DNA of 64,000 nucleotides from Superficieibacter sp. HKU1 (GTDB taxonomy: Bacteria; Pseudomonadota; Gammaproteobacteria; Enterobacterales; Enterobacteriaceae). The position numbers and the translations under genes were made by a program. The notes beneath the pieces are model-generated. The model saw only the letters and a program-made list of their open reading frames with translations, was not told the DNA's origin and searched no databases. Positions 1 to 9,062 of the stretch are shown piece after piece; positions within the stretch are counted from its first letter, which is position 1, and the number at the start of each line of letters is the position of its first letter. The stretch lies in contig NZ_CP119754.1 in assembly GCF_029319185.1 (NCBI RefSeq), forward strand, positions 1-64,000, in the 5' to 3' direction.

Positions 1-1398
1 GTGTCACTTTCGCTTTGGCAGCAGTGTCTTGCCCGATTGCAGGATGAGTTACCAGCCACAGAATTCAGTATGTGGATACGCCCGTTGCAGGCGGAATTGA
101 GCGATAACACGCTGGCTTTGTATGCGCCAAACCGTTTCGTACTCGATTGGGTAAGGGACAAATACCTCAATAATATCAACGGACTGCTTAATGAATTTTG
201 CGGTTCAGACGCGCCGCAGATGCGTTTTGAGGTCGGTACAAAACCCGTTTCTCAGACCTTAAAAGGGGCGGTCAGCGTGGCGGCTCCTGCCCCGACGGCG
301 CAGGTCCACGTTCCACGTCCGGCTCCGGTCGCGCGCTCCAGTTGGGATAACGTTCCCGCGCCTGCCGCACCAACCTACCGCTCTAACGTTAACGTCAAAC
401 ACACTTTTGATAACTTCGTCGAAGGTAAATCTAACCAGCTGGCGCGCGCGGCGGCCCGCCAGGTGGCGGATAACCCTGGCGGCGCGTATAACCCGCTGTT
501 TTTATATGGCGGTACCGGGCTGGGTAAAACGCACCTTCTGCATGCGGTGGGTAATGGCATCGTGGCGCGTAAGCCCAACGCGAAAGTGGTCTATATGCAC
601 TCCGAGCGCTTTGTTCAGGACATGGTAAAAGCCCTGCAAAACAATGCGATCGAAGAGTTTAAACGCTACTATCGCTCCGTCGATGCGCTGTTAATCGATG
701 ACATCCAGTTCTTTGCCAATAAAGAACGATCTCAGGAAGAATTTTTCCACACCTTTAACGCGCTGCTGGAAGGCAATCAGCAGATCATTCTCACCTCAGA
801 TCGCTATCCGAAAGAGATCAACGGCGTGGAAGATCGTCTGAAATCCCGCTTCGGCTGGGGTCTGACGGTAGCGATCGAACCGCCAGAGCTGGAAACCCGC
901 GTGGCGATCCTGATGAAAAAGGCGGACGAAAACGACATTCGTTTGCCAGGCGAGGTGGCGTTCTTTATTGCCAAGCGCCTGCGCTCAAACGTGCGTGAGC
1001 TGGAAGGGGCGCTGAACCGCGTGATCGCCAACGCCAACTTTACTGGCCGGGCAATTACCATCGATTTCGTGCGCGAAGCGCTGCGCGATCTGCTGGCGCT
1101 TCAGGAAAAGCTGGTCACCATCGATAACATTCAGAAGACGGTGGCGGAATACTATAAAATCAAAGTGGCGGATCTGCTGTCAAAACGCCGCTCTCGTTCG
1201 GTAGCTCGTCCGCGTCAGATGGCGATGGCGCTGGCAAAGGAGCTGACCAACCACAGCTTGCCGGAGATCGGCGATGCGTTTGGTGGTCGCGACCACACTA
1301 CCGTGCTCCACGCCTGCCGTAAAATCGAGCAGCTGCGTGAAGAAAGCCATGATATTAAAGAAGATTTCTCTAATTTAATCCGAACATTATCGTCGTGA
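1..1398 (+). CDS. dnaA: Chromosomal replication initiator DnaA
   Basis: DnaA binds DnaA boxes at oriC, unwinds the origin and loads DnaB. The 465-residue product has the usual family layout: an N-terminal DnaB-interaction domain (about 1-80), a variable Ala/Pro-rich linker (about 85-130), an AAA+ domain with Walker A GGTGLGKT at 170-177 and Walker B LLIDDIQ near 230-236, and a C-terminal DNA-binding domain with the GGRDHTTV signature. Translation starts at GTG, as in other enterobacteria. The window begins at this codon, so its promoter and ribosome-binding site are not visible. It is separated from dnaN by only three bases, consistent with a dnaA-dnaN-recF operon. Full length. Confidence 0.98.
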   Translation: MSLSLWQQCLARLQDELPATEFSMWIRPLQAELSDNTLALYAPNRFVLDWVRDKYLNNINGLLNEFCGSDAPQMRFEVGTKPVSQTLKGAVSVAAPAPTAQVHVPRPAPVARSSWDNVPAPAAPTYRSNVNVKHTFDNFVEGKSNQLARAAARQVADNPGGAYNPLFLYGGTGLGKTHLLHAVGNGIVARKPNAKVVYMHSERFVQDMVKALQNNAIEEFKRYYRSVDALLIDDIQFFANKERSQEEFFHTFNALLEGNQQIILTSDRYPKEINGVEDRLKSRFGWGLTVAIEPPELETRVAILMKKADENDIRLPGEVAFFIAKRLRSNVRELEGALNRVIANANFTGRAITIDFVREALRDLLALQEKLVTIDNIQKTVAEYYKIKVADLLSKRRSRSVARPRQMAMALAKELTNHSLPEIGDAFGGRDHTTVLHACRKIEQLREESHDIKEDFSNLIRTLSS

Positions 1399-1401
1399 CC
1401 T

Positions 1402-2502
1402 ATGAAATTTACCGTTGAACGTGAACATTTATTAAAACCGCTACAGCAGGTGAGTGGTCCTTTAGGCGGACGCCCTACGCTGCCGATTCTGGGTAATCTC
1501 CTGATGCAGGTCGCAGACGGTACGCTGTCGCTGACCGGCACCGACCTGGAAATGGAAATGGTGGCACGCGTGTCGCTTAATCAGTCGCACGAGCCGGGCG
1601 CGACGACCGTGCCGGCGCGTAAATTCTTTGATATCTGCCGTGGCCTGCCGGAAGGCGCTGAAATCGACGTCAAACTGGAAGGCGACCGTATGCTGGTGCG
1701 CTCCGGGCGTAGCCGTTTCTCGCTCTCCACGCTGCCTGCCGCGGATTTCCCGAATCTGGACGACTGGCAGAGCGAGGTCGAATTCACGCTGCCGCAGGCG
1801 ACGATGAAGCGTCTGATTGAAGCCACTCAGTTTTCGATGGCCCATCAGGACGTGCGCTACTACCTCAACGGAATGCTGTTCGAAACCGAAGGCGAAGAGT
1901 TGCGTACCGTGGCCACCGACGGGCACCGTCTGGCGGTCTGCTCTATGCCGCTGGGCGAATCGCTGCCTAACCATTCGGTGATCGTGCCGCGTAAAGGCGT
2001 CATTGAGCTGATGCGTATGCTTGACGGCGGCGATACCCCGCTGCGCGTGCAGATCGGCAGTAACAACATTCGCGCGCACGTTGGCGACTTTATCTTTACC
2101 TCGAAGCTGGTTGACGGTCGTTTTCCGGACTATCGCCGCGTCCTGCCGAAAAACCCGGATAAACATCTGGAAGCGGGCTGCGATATTCTCAAGCAGGCGT
2201 TTGCCCGTGCGGCCATTCTCTCCAATGAGAAGTTCCGTGGCGTGCGCCTGTACGTGAGTGAAAACCAGATCAAAATCACCGCTAACAACCCGGAACAGGA
2301 AGAAGCTGAGGAAATTCTCGACGTCACCTATGCCGGCACAGAAATGGAAATCGGCTTCAACGTCAGCTACGTGCTGGACGTACTGAACGCGCTGAAATGT
2401 GAAAACGTCCGCATCATGCTGACGGATTCCGTGTCGAGCGTACAGATTGAAGATGCTGCTTCGCAAAGCGCAGCCTATGTTGTTATGCCAATGAGACTGT
2501 AA
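1402..2502 (+). CDS. dnaN: DNA polymerase III beta sliding clamp
   Basis: The product is the ring-shaped processivity clamp that tethers polymerase III to DNA and docks many repair proteins. It is 366 residues, the standard enterobacterial length, from MKFTVEREHLLKPL to the conserved C-terminal tail ending YVVMPMRL. The stop codon overlaps the recF start by one base (TAATG at 2500-2504), so the two are translationally coupled. A long open frame on the opposite strand across this gene is a codon-bias shadow. Confidence 0.98.
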   Translation: MKFTVEREHLLKPLQQVSGPLGGRPTLPILGNLLMQVADGTLSLTGTDLEMEMVARVSLNQSHEPGATTVPARKFFDICRGLPEGAEIDVKLEGDRMLVRSGRSRFSLSTLPAADFPNLDDWQSEVEFTLPQATMKRLIEATQFSMAHQDVRYYLNGMLFETEGEELRTVATDGHRLAVCSMPLGESLPNHSVIVPRKGVIELMRMLDGGDTPLRVQIGSNNIRAHVGDFIFTSKLVDGRFPDYRRVLPKNPDKHLEAGCDILKQAFARAAILSNEKFRGVRLYVSENQIKITANNPEQEEAEEILDVTYAGTEMEIGFNVSYVLDVLNALKCENVRIMLTDSVSSVQIEDAASQSAAYVVMPMRL

Positions 2503-3575
2503 TGTCCCTCTCGCGTTTATTGATCCGCGATTTTCGCAATATCGAAAACGCGGATCTCGCCCTTTCCCCCGGCTTTAACTTCCTGGTGGGTGCGAACGGC
2601 AGCGGCAAAACCAGCGTACTGGAAGCCATTTATACGCTCGGCCACGGCCGGGCGTTTCGCAGTTTGCAAATTGGCCGCGTGATCCGTCATGAGCAGGATG
2701 CATTTGTCCTGCACGGACGGTTGCAGGGAGAAGAGCGGGAAGTCTCCATTGGCCTGACCAAAGACAAGCTGGGCGACAGCAAGGTGCGTATTGACGGCAC
2801 CGACGGTCATAAAGTGGCAGAGCTGGCGCACCTGATGCCGATGCAGCTTATTACCCCGGAGGGGTTTACTTTACTCAACGGCGGCCCCAAATACAGAAGA
2901 GCGTTCCTTGACTGGGGATGCTTTCATAACGAAGCTGGTTTTTTTACCGCCTGGAGCAACCTCAAGCGGCTGCTTAAACAGCGTAATGCCGCGCTGCGCC
3001 AGGTGAGCCACTATGCGCAACTGCGTCCGTGGGACAAAGAACTGATCCCGCTGGCGGAGCAAATCAGCCGCTGGCGCGCCGAATACAGTACCGCCATTGC
3101 TGAAGACATGGCGGATACCTGCAAACAGTTTTTACCCGAGTTCACCCTTACCTTCTCTTTCCAGCGCGGCTGGGATAAAGAGACGGAGTATGCCGATGTG
3201 CTCGAACGCAGCTTCGAGCGCGATCGTATGCTGACCTACACCGCGCACGGCCCACACAAGGCCGATTTTCGCATTCGTGCTGACGGCGCGCCGGTGGAAG
3301 ACACCCTGTCGCGCGGCCAGCTTAAACTCTTGATGTGCGCGCTACGGCTGGCACAGGGAGAATTTTTAACCCGCGAAAGCGGACGGCGCTGTTTATACCT
3401 GATAGATGATTTTGCCTCTGAACTTGACGATGCGCGTCGCGGTCTGCTTGCCAGCCGCTTAAAAGCCACGCAGTCGCAGGTCTTCGTCAGCGCCATTAGC
3501 GCTGAACACGTTCTGGACATGTCGGACAAAAATTCGAAGATGTTCACCGTGGAAAAGGGTAAAATAGCGGATTAA
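2502..3575 (+). CDS. recF: DNA replication and repair protein RecF
   Basis: RecF is an SMC-like ATPase that, with RecO and RecR, loads RecA at single-strand gaps. The 357-residue product has a Walker A GANGSGKT at 30-37, an ABC-type signature region near LSRGQLKL, and a Walker B-like YLIDDFASELD. Length matches E. coli RecF. Its start overlaps the dnaN stop. gyrB follows after a 28-base gap. Confidence 0.97.
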   Translation: MSLSRLLIRDFRNIENADLALSPGFNFLVGANGSGKTSVLEAIYTLGHGRAFRSLQIGRVIRHEQDAFVLHGRLQGEEREVSIGLTKDKLGDSKVRIDGTDGHKVAELAHLMPMQLITPEGFTLLNGGPKYRRAFLDWGCFHNEAGFFTAWSNLKRLLKQRNAALRQVSHYAQLRPWDKELIPLAEQISRWRAEYSTAIAEDMADTCKQFLPEFTLTFSFQRGWDKETEYADVLERSFERDRMLTYTAHGPHKADFRIRADGAPVEDTLSRGQLKLLMCALRLAQGEFLTRESGRRCLYLIDDFASELDDARRGLLASRLKATQSQVFVSAISAEHVLDMSDKNSKMFTVEKGKIAD

Positions 3576-3603
3576 CCCAAGATAAAATGAGCGAGAAACG
3601 TTG

Positions 3604-6018
3604 ATGTCGAATTCTTATGACTCCTCCAGTATCAAAGTCCTGAAGGGACTGGATGCGGTGCGTAAGCGCCCGGGTATGTATATCGGCGATACGGATGACG
3701 GCACCGGTCTGCACCACATGGTATTCGAGGTGGTAGATAACGCTATCGACGAAGCGCTCGCAGGTCACTGTAAAGATATCGTCGTCACCATCCACGCCGA
3801 TAACTCCGTGTCCGTAACGGACGATGGCCGTGGTATTCCGACCGGCATTCACCCGGAAGAGGGCGTGTCGGCGGCGGAAGTCATCATGACCGTCCTGCAC
3901 GCAGGCGGTAAATTCGATGACAACTCCTATAAAGTGTCCGGCGGTCTGCACGGCGTGGGCGTTTCAGTGGTTAATGCCCTGTCGCAGAAGCTGGAGCTGG
4001 TGATCCGCCGCGAAGGTAAAGTCCATCAGCAGATCTACGTCCACGGCGTGCCGCAGGCTCCGCTGGCGGTAACCGGTGACACTGACGTGACCGGGACGCA
4101 GGTCCGTTTCTGGCCAAGCCATGAAACCTTTACCAACGTCACCGAATTCGAATATGAAATTCTGGCGAAGCGCCTGCGTGAACTGTCGTTCCTGAACTCC
4201 GGCGTGTCCATTCGTCTGCGCGACAAGCGCGACGGTAAAGAAGATCATTACCATTACGAAGGCGGCATTAAGGCGTTTGTTGAGTATCTCAACAAGAACA
4301 AAACGCCGATCCACCCGAATATCTTCTATTTCTCTACCGAAAAAGACGGTATCGGCGTTGAAGTGGCCCTGCAGTGGAACGACGGTTTCCAGGAAAACAT
4401 TTACTGCTTTACCAACAATATTCCGCAGCGCGATGGTGGTACGCACCTTGCTGGCTTCCGTGCGGCGATGACCCGTACCCTGAACGCCTACATGGACAAA
4501 GAAGGCTACAGTAAAAAAGCCAAAGTCAGCGCCACCGGCGACGATGCGCGTGAAGGGCTGATTGCCGTGGTTTCCGTGAAGGTGCCGGACCCGAAATTCT
4601 CCTCGCAGACCAAAGACAAACTGGTCTCCTCTGAGGTGAAATCGGCGGTTGAACAACAGATGAACGAACTGTTGAGCGAATATCTGCTGGAAAACCCGTC
4701 CGACGCTAAAATCGTGGTCGGCAAAATTATCGACGCTGCGCGTGCCCGTGAAGCGGCGCGTCGTGCCCGTGAAATGACCCGCCGTAAAGGCGCGCTGGAC
4801 CTGGCTGGCCTGCCGGGCAAACTGGCGGACTGTCAGGAACGCGACCCGGCTCACTCTGAACTGTACTTAGTGGAAGGGGACTCGGCGGGCGGCTCGGCAA
4901 AACAGGGGCGTAACCGTAAGAATCAGGCGATCCTGCCGCTGAAGGGTAAAATCCTCAACGTCGAGAAAGCGCGCTTTGACAAGATGCTCTCCTCGCAGGA
5001 AGTCGCCACGCTGATCACCGCCCTTGGCTGCGGCATTGGTCGCGATGAGTACAACCCGGACAAACTGCGCTATCACAGCATCATCATCATGACCGATGCC
5101 GACGTCGATGGTTCGCACATCCGTACCCTGCTGCTGACCTTCTTCTATCGTCAGATGCCGGAAATCGTTGAGCGCGGCCACGTCTATATCGCGCAGCCGC
5201 CACTGTACAAAGTGAAGAAAGGCAAGCAGGAACAGTACATTAAAGACGATGAAGCGATGGATCAGTATCAGATCTCTATCGCTCTCGACGGTGCCTCTCT
5301 GCATGCTAACGCTAACGCGCCAGCGCTGGCAGGCGAACCACTGGAGCGTCTGGTGTCGGAATACAACGGCGCGCAGAAGATGATCAACCGGATGGAGCGT
5401 CGCTTCCCGCGTGCGCTGCTGAAAGAGCTGGTTTATCAGCCAACGCTGAGCGAAGGCGACCTGTCCAGCGAGCAGACCGTGACCCGCTGGGTGTCTCAGC
5501 TCATTACCGTTCTGAACGAGAACGAACAGCATGGCAGCGTGTGGAAATACGACATTCGTGAAAATGCGGAACAGCAGCAGTTCGAGCCGATTATTCGCGT
5601 GCGTACTCACGGTGTGGATACCGACTATCCGCTGGATCACGAATTCGTGATGGGCGCGGAGTATCGTCGCCTTTGCACGCTCGGCGAGAAACTGCGTGGC
5701 CTGATCGAAGACGACGCCTTTATCGAACGTGGCGAGCGCCGTCAGCCGGTCGCCAGCTTCGAGCAGGCGCTGGAGTGGCTGGTGAAAGAGTCCCGCCGCG
5801 GGCTGGCTATCCAGCGCTATAAAGGTCTGGGCGAGATGAACCCGGAGCAGCTGTGGGAAACCACCATGGATCCGGAAAGCCGCCGTATGCTGCGCGTAAC
5901 CGTGAAGGATGCGATTGCTGCCGACCAGCTGTTCACCACGCTGATGGGCGATGCGGTTGAACCGCGTCGTGCGTTTATCGAAGAGAACGCGCTGAAAGCG
6001 GCGAATATTGATATTTAA
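3604..6018 (+). CDS. gyrB: DNA gyrase subunit B
   Basis: GyrB is the ATPase subunit of DNA gyrase, which introduces negative supercoils; it is the target of aminocoumarins. I place the start at ATG 3604 (MSNSYDSSSIK); the TTG just upstream would add one residue. The 804-residue product has a GHKL ATPase domain (VVDNAIDEA, DDGRGIP, GGLHGVGVSVVNALS), a transducer domain, and a TOPRIM domain with EGDSAGGSAKQGR, PLKGK and the metal-binding DADVDGSHI. Length equals E. coli GyrB. The gene ends before a REP-type repeat. Confidence 0.98.
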   Translation: MSNSYDSSSIKVLKGLDAVRKRPGMYIGDTDDGTGLHHMVFEVVDNAIDEALAGHCKDIVVTIHADNSVSVTDDGRGIPTGIHPEEGVSAAEVIMTVLHAGGKFDDNSYKVSGGLHGVGVSVVNALSQKLELVIRREGKVHQQIYVHGVPQAPLAVTGDTDVTGTQVRFWPSHETFTNVTEFEYEILAKRLRELSFLNSGVSIRLRDKRDGKEDHYHYEGGIKAFVEYLNKNKTPIHPNIFYFSTEKDGIGVEVALQWNDGFQENIYCFTNNIPQRDGGTHLAGFRAAMTRTLNAYMDKEGYSKKAKVSATGDDAREGLIAVVSVKVPDPKFSSQTKDKLVSSEVKSAVEQQMNELLSEYLLENPSDAKIVVGKIIDAARAREAARRAREMTRRKGALDLAGLPGKLADCQERDPAHSELYLVEGDSAGGSAKQGRNRKNQAILPLKGKILNVEKARFDKMLSSQEVATLITALGCGIGRDEYNPDKLRYHSIIIMTDADVDGSHIRTLLLTFFYRQMPEIVERGHVYIAQPPLYKVKKGKQEQYIKDDEAMDQYQISIALDGASLHANANAPALAGEPLERLVSEYNGAQKMINRMERRFPRALLKELVYQPTLSEGDLSSEQTVTRWVSQLITVLNENEQHGSVWKYDIRENAEQQQFEPIIRVRTHGVDTDYPLDHEFVMGAEYRRLCTLGEKLRGLIEDDAFIERGERRQPVASFEQALEWLVKESRRGLAIQRYKGLGEMNPEQLWETTMDPESRRMLRVTVKDAIAADQLFTTLMGDAVEPRRAFIEENALKAANIDI

Positions 6019-6030
6019 CCTGTAAACGCC

Positions 6031-6106
6031 CTGCCGGATAAGGCGCAAGCCGCATCCGGCAGGTGTTGCGAAATGCCTGATGGCGCTGTGCTTATCAGGC
6101 CTACAG
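6031..6106. repeat. REP/BIME-like palindromic repeats after gyrB
   Basis: Two GC-rich imperfect hairpins in opposite orientation occur here. The first spans 6033-6060, with GCCGGAT and ATCCGGC as its ends. The second runs from TGCCTGATGGCGC at 6074 to TATCAGGCCTACA near 6106. The composition and pairing are typical of enterobacterial REP units. They lie between gyrB and yidA and may act as a transcript stabiliser or gyrase site (known roles of the family). Confidence 0.75.
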
Positions 6107-6229
6107 AACCCCGCCCGCACATGCGTATAAAAGGGGGCTCCGGCTTCCCTTTTTCATCCTCGTTTTCTTTACTGTTTTTTGAGCGGAATCGCGTTAGCAT
6201 GAGTCAGGACTCATCTAATCGGGGATATC

Positions 6230-7042
6230 ATGGCTATTAAACTTATCGCAATCGACATGGACGGCACGTTGCTGTTACCGGATCATAGCATCTCTCCCGC
6301 CGTTAAAAACGCGATTGCTGCCGCACGCGAGCGCGGCGTGAACGTGGTGCTCACCACCGGACGTCCCTATGCTGGCGTGCATAAGTATCTGAAAGAGCTT
6401 CATATGGAGCAAGAGGGTGATTATTGCATCACCTACAACGGCGCGCTGGTGCAGAAAGCAGGCGACGGCAGCACCGTGGCGCAAACCGCGCTGAATTATG
6501 ATGATTATCGCTATCTGGAACAGCTCTCCCGTGATGTGGGGTCGCATTTCCACGCGCTCGATCGCAACACGCTCTATACCGCCAACCGCGATATCAGCTA
6601 TTACACCGTCCATGAATCCTACGTTGCCACCATTCCGCTGGTGTTCTGTGAAGCGGAGAAAATGGACCCGGCGACGCAGTTCCTGAAAGTGATGATGATC
6701 GACGAACCGGCCATCCTCGACAAAGCCATTACCCGCATTCCGCAGGACGTCAAAGAGAAGTACACCGTCCTGAAAAGCGCGCCGTACTTCCTTGAAATCC
6801 TTGATAAGCGCGTGAATAAAGGTACCGGCGTGAAATCGCTGGCCGATACGCTGGGGATCAAACCGGAAGAAATTATGGCGATTGGCGATCAGGAAAACGA
6901 TATTGCGATGATTGAATACGCCGGAATGGGTGTGGCGATGGATAACGCCATCGATCCGGTGAAAGAGATTGCCAATTTCGTGACCAAATCTAACCTGGAT
7001 GACGGCGTGGCCTGGGCCATTGAGAAGTTTGTGCTGAATTAA
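6230..7042 (+). CDS. yidA: Sugar phosphatase YidA (HAD superfamily, Cof type)
   Basis: YidA is a broad-range HAD phosphatase acting on small phosphorylated sugars. The 270-residue product carries HAD motif I DMDGTLL with nucleophile and acid/base at D9 and D11, motif II LTTGR, and the C-terminal motif IV GDQENDIAMIEYAG. A Cof-type cap lies between motifs II and III. Length matches E. coli YidA. It overlaps the convergent cbrA by 4 bases. In K-12, yidB lies between gyrB and yidA (from memory); it is absent here. Confidence 0.95.
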   Translation: MAIKLIAIDMDGTLLLPDHSISPAVKNAIAAARERGVNVVLTTGRPYAGVHKYLKELHMEQEGDYCITYNGALVQKAGDGSTVAQTALNYDDYRYLEQLSRDVGSHFHALDRNTLYTANRDISYYTVHESYVATIPLVFCEAEKMDPATQFLKVMMIDEPAILDKAITRIPQDVKEKYTVLKSAPYFLEILDKRVNKGTGVKSLADTLGIKPEEIMAIGDQENDIAMIEYAGMGVAMDNAIDPVKEIANFVTKSNLDDGVAWAIEKFVLN

Positions 7043-8100
7043 CCCCGCACCGTTATATCGCTGATGCGGCTACGCATTATCGTCCGGCGAAGCCGTGGCT
7101 GCGTCAGCAATCTGGCCTTGAATATTTTCCCCAACAGCTTCAGCCGTAGTCCGCGCGTCGCGGATCGGTAGCGTTTATTGGCATTGGGCTGACCGGTAAT
7201 AAGCACATCACCTAACAGTTCCGCGCTGTCCAGCGCATAACTAATTCCCTCCAGCGAACTGGCGCTGATAAACCCGGCCGCTTCGCCGATCAGAAACGCA
7301 TCTTCCTGACCGCAGACAAAGTCGGCCCAGCGTGAAGGATACAGCACCGTGCATTTTTCCGTTTTGATGACCGGGCCAAACTGATAACCGGCTTCTTGCA
7401 TCCGATCTTTCAGGGCTTCATAACACGCCTGGCCCTCTTTCATCGGGAATGCGCCGCCAAAAATGAAGTACCCATCTTTACTGATACTCCAGGCATAGCA
7501 ATCGGTCAGGGTGTTATCAAAAACGCAGGAGTAAAACGGCAGGGCGTGTTTCTCGGCAAACCATTGCTGGATTGCGACGTACTTGCGGATCTCATGATCG
7601 GGATATAAAGAACGGCGGACCATGGAATTTGCGCCGTCCGCGCCAACCAGATAGCGGGCGGTGATCTCCTGTTCCTCTCCATCGACGCTAAAAAGCACAT
7701 GCCAGCGCCCCTCGTCGCGCCAGCTCCGGCGGCATAGCGTGTCGTGATGCACCCGGACGTCAGAAGGGATCAGCGACTTCATCCAGAGATCGAACGCATG
7801 GCGGTTCACATTGATATAGCTGCGCTGATAATTACGGGTCAGCCCCGACTGGCAATCCACGGTACGCACGCTGAAGATCTGCGGATTGGCGATTACGCTC
7901 ACCGGTAATGTCAGGCCAGCGCGTATCAAAGAGCGCTGCGCATCCGGGGCCAGCAATCCGCCGCACGGTTTAGTAAACCCCTCCGTTCCTTGTTCCCGCT
8001 TTTTATCCAGCGCAATCACCCGCATCCTGCCCGCCAGCTGGCGGGCCAGCGCTGCGCCTGCCGGGCCAAGCCCGATAATTGCTACATCGAAATGTTCCAT
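7039..8100 (-). CDS. cbrA: FAD-dependent oxidoreductase CbrA (geranylgeranyl-reductase-like)
   Basis: The 353-residue product starts with a Rossmann FAD motif, GLGPAGAALA at 10-19, and has a second FAD-contacting region, DAFLIGEAAGFISASSLEGI. These are hallmarks of the geranylgeranyl reductase-like flavoprotein family. E. coli CbrA, of nearly equal length, belongs to the CreBC regulon and is linked to colicin M tolerance through polyprenyl lipid processing. A perfect CreB direct repeat lies 48 bases upstream (8148-8163), supporting both identity and regulation. In K-12 cbrA lies beyond dgoT, whereas here it sits between yidA and dgoR, so the local order differs. Confidence 0.9.
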   Translation of the reverse strand: MEHFDVAIIGLGPAGAALARQLAGRMRVIALDKKREQGTEGFTKPCGGLLAPDAQRSLIRAGLTLPVSVIANPQIFSVRTVDCQSGLTRNYQRSYINVNRHAFDLWMKSLIPSDVRVHHDTLCRRSWRDEGRWHVLFSVDGEEQEITARYLVGADGANSMVRRSLYPDHEIRKYVAIQQWFAEKHALPFYSCVFDNTLTDCYAWSISKDGYFIFGGAFPMKEGQACYEALKDRMQEAGYQFGPVIKTEKCTVLYPSRWADFVCGQEDAFLIGEAAGFISASSLEGISYALDSAELLGDVLITGQPNANKRYRSATRGLRLKLLGKIFKARLLTQPRLRRTIMRSRISDITVRG

Positions 8101-8147
8101 TTTTTCACCTGGGTTAGGTTGCCATGGCGCAACATTACCCGGCGGTG

Positions 8148-8163
8148 GTGAAGTCTGCGTGAA
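8148..8163 (-). promoter_or_regulatory. CreB-binding site (cre tag) upstream of cbrA
   Basis: Read on the minus strand this is TTCAC-GCAGAC-TTCAC, an exact match to the known cre-tag consensus TTCAC-N6-TTCAC bound by phosphorylated CreB. It lies about 48 bases upstream of the cbrA start and in the same orientation. cbrA is a known CreB target in E. coli. Confidence 0.9.
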
Positions 8164-8235
8164 GTGGAAAGCGGAAAATTGCCCACAAAAAGATTTAACG
8201 ATTTTTTACCAATTGTCGTTTTTGTGATCTGAATT

Positions 8236-8263
8236 GTAGTACCACACATATTGATTGTACTAC
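8236..8263. promoter_or_regulatory. Probable DgoR operator region
   Basis: GTAGTAC at 8236-8242 and GTACTAC at 8257-8263 form a perfect 7-base inverted repeat with a 14-base spacer. TTGAT and ATCAA arms (8251-8269) add a second, nested dyad. The site lies about 110 bases upstream of dgoR in the cbrA-dgoR divergent region. GntR/FadR-type repressors such as DgoR bind palindromes of this kind. The assignment is inferred from position. Confidence 0.55.
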
Positions 8264-8372
8264 TATCAATTCACAGAACGATGAAGACCACACAAATTTG
8301 TACGTCAATGCTGGGGGTTTTTACATCAACGGGGATAAAGTAATGGCAGCGAAACCGCGTTAAGGACTTTCT

Positions 8373-9062
8373 ATGACCATTACCAAAACAGACCGCATCA
8401 TCGTTACTCTCGGGCGACAGATTGTGGGCGGCAAATATGTCCCTGGCGCCGCGCTGCCTTCTGAAGCGGATCTGTGCGAAGAGTTTGAAACCTCACGCAA
8501 TATTATTCGCGAGGTGTTCCGCTCGCTGACGGCAAAGCGGTTGATTGAGACGAAGCGCTATCGCGGCGCATTTGTCGCCGCGCGCAACCAGTGGAACTAC
8601 CTCGACACCGAGGTGCTGCAATGGGTGCTGGAGAATGATTACGACCCGCGCCTGATTAGCGCGATGAGTGAAGTACGTAATCTGGTGGAGCCCGCCATCG
8701 CCCGCTGGGCGGCAGAACGAGCGACCTCCAGTGAACTGGCGCAGATTGAGGCGGCATTAAACGACATGATCGCCAACAACCAGGATCGGGATGCGTTTAA
8801 CGAGGCGGATATTCGCTATCACGAAGCGGTGCTCAATGCGGTCCATAACCCGGTATTGCAGCAGCTAAGCGTGGCGATCAGCTCGCTACAGCGTGCGGTC
8901 TTTGAGCGCACCTGGATGGGCGATGAGGCCAATATGCCAAAAACGCTTCAGGAACATAAGGCGCTGTTCGATGCGATACGGCATCAGGACGGCAACGCAG
9001 CAGAACAGGCAGCGCTGACAATGATTGCCAGCTCGACCAGAAGGTTAAAGGACATCACATGA
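8373..9062 (+). CDS. dgoR: D-galactonate operon repressor DgoR (GntR/FadR family)
   Basis: DgoR represses the dgo operon and is relieved by D-galactonate. The 229-residue product has an N-terminal winged helix (about 10-75, PGAALPSEADLCEEFETSRNIIREVFRSL) and an FCD ligand-binding domain with conserved metal/ligand residues in IRYHEAVLNAVHNPVL. Start at ATG 8373 follows AAGGACT. The stop overlaps the dgoK start as ATGA. First gene of the operon, as in E. coli. Confidence 0.93.
   Translation: MTITKTDRIIVTLGRQIVGGKYVPGAALPSEADLCEEFETSRNIIREVFRSLTAKRLIETKRYRGAFVAARNQWNYLDTEVLQWVLENDYDPRLISAMSEVRNLVEPAIARWAAERATSSELAQIEAALNDMIANNQDRDAFNEADIRYHEAVLNAVHNPVLQQLSVAISSLQRAVFERTWMGDEANMPKTLQEHKALFDAIRHQDGNAAEQAALTMIASSTRRLKDIT

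Noticed and set aside
1462..2466. 334-codon open frame on the minus strand across dnaN
   Set aside because: It lies wholly inside dnaN, is His/Arg/Gln-rich as expected from the complement of GC-biased codons, and has no family motif.
4867..6120. 417-codon open frame on the minus strand across gyrB
   Set aside because: It is a shadow of a highly conserved gene; composition is that of a reverse-complement frame and no motif is visible.
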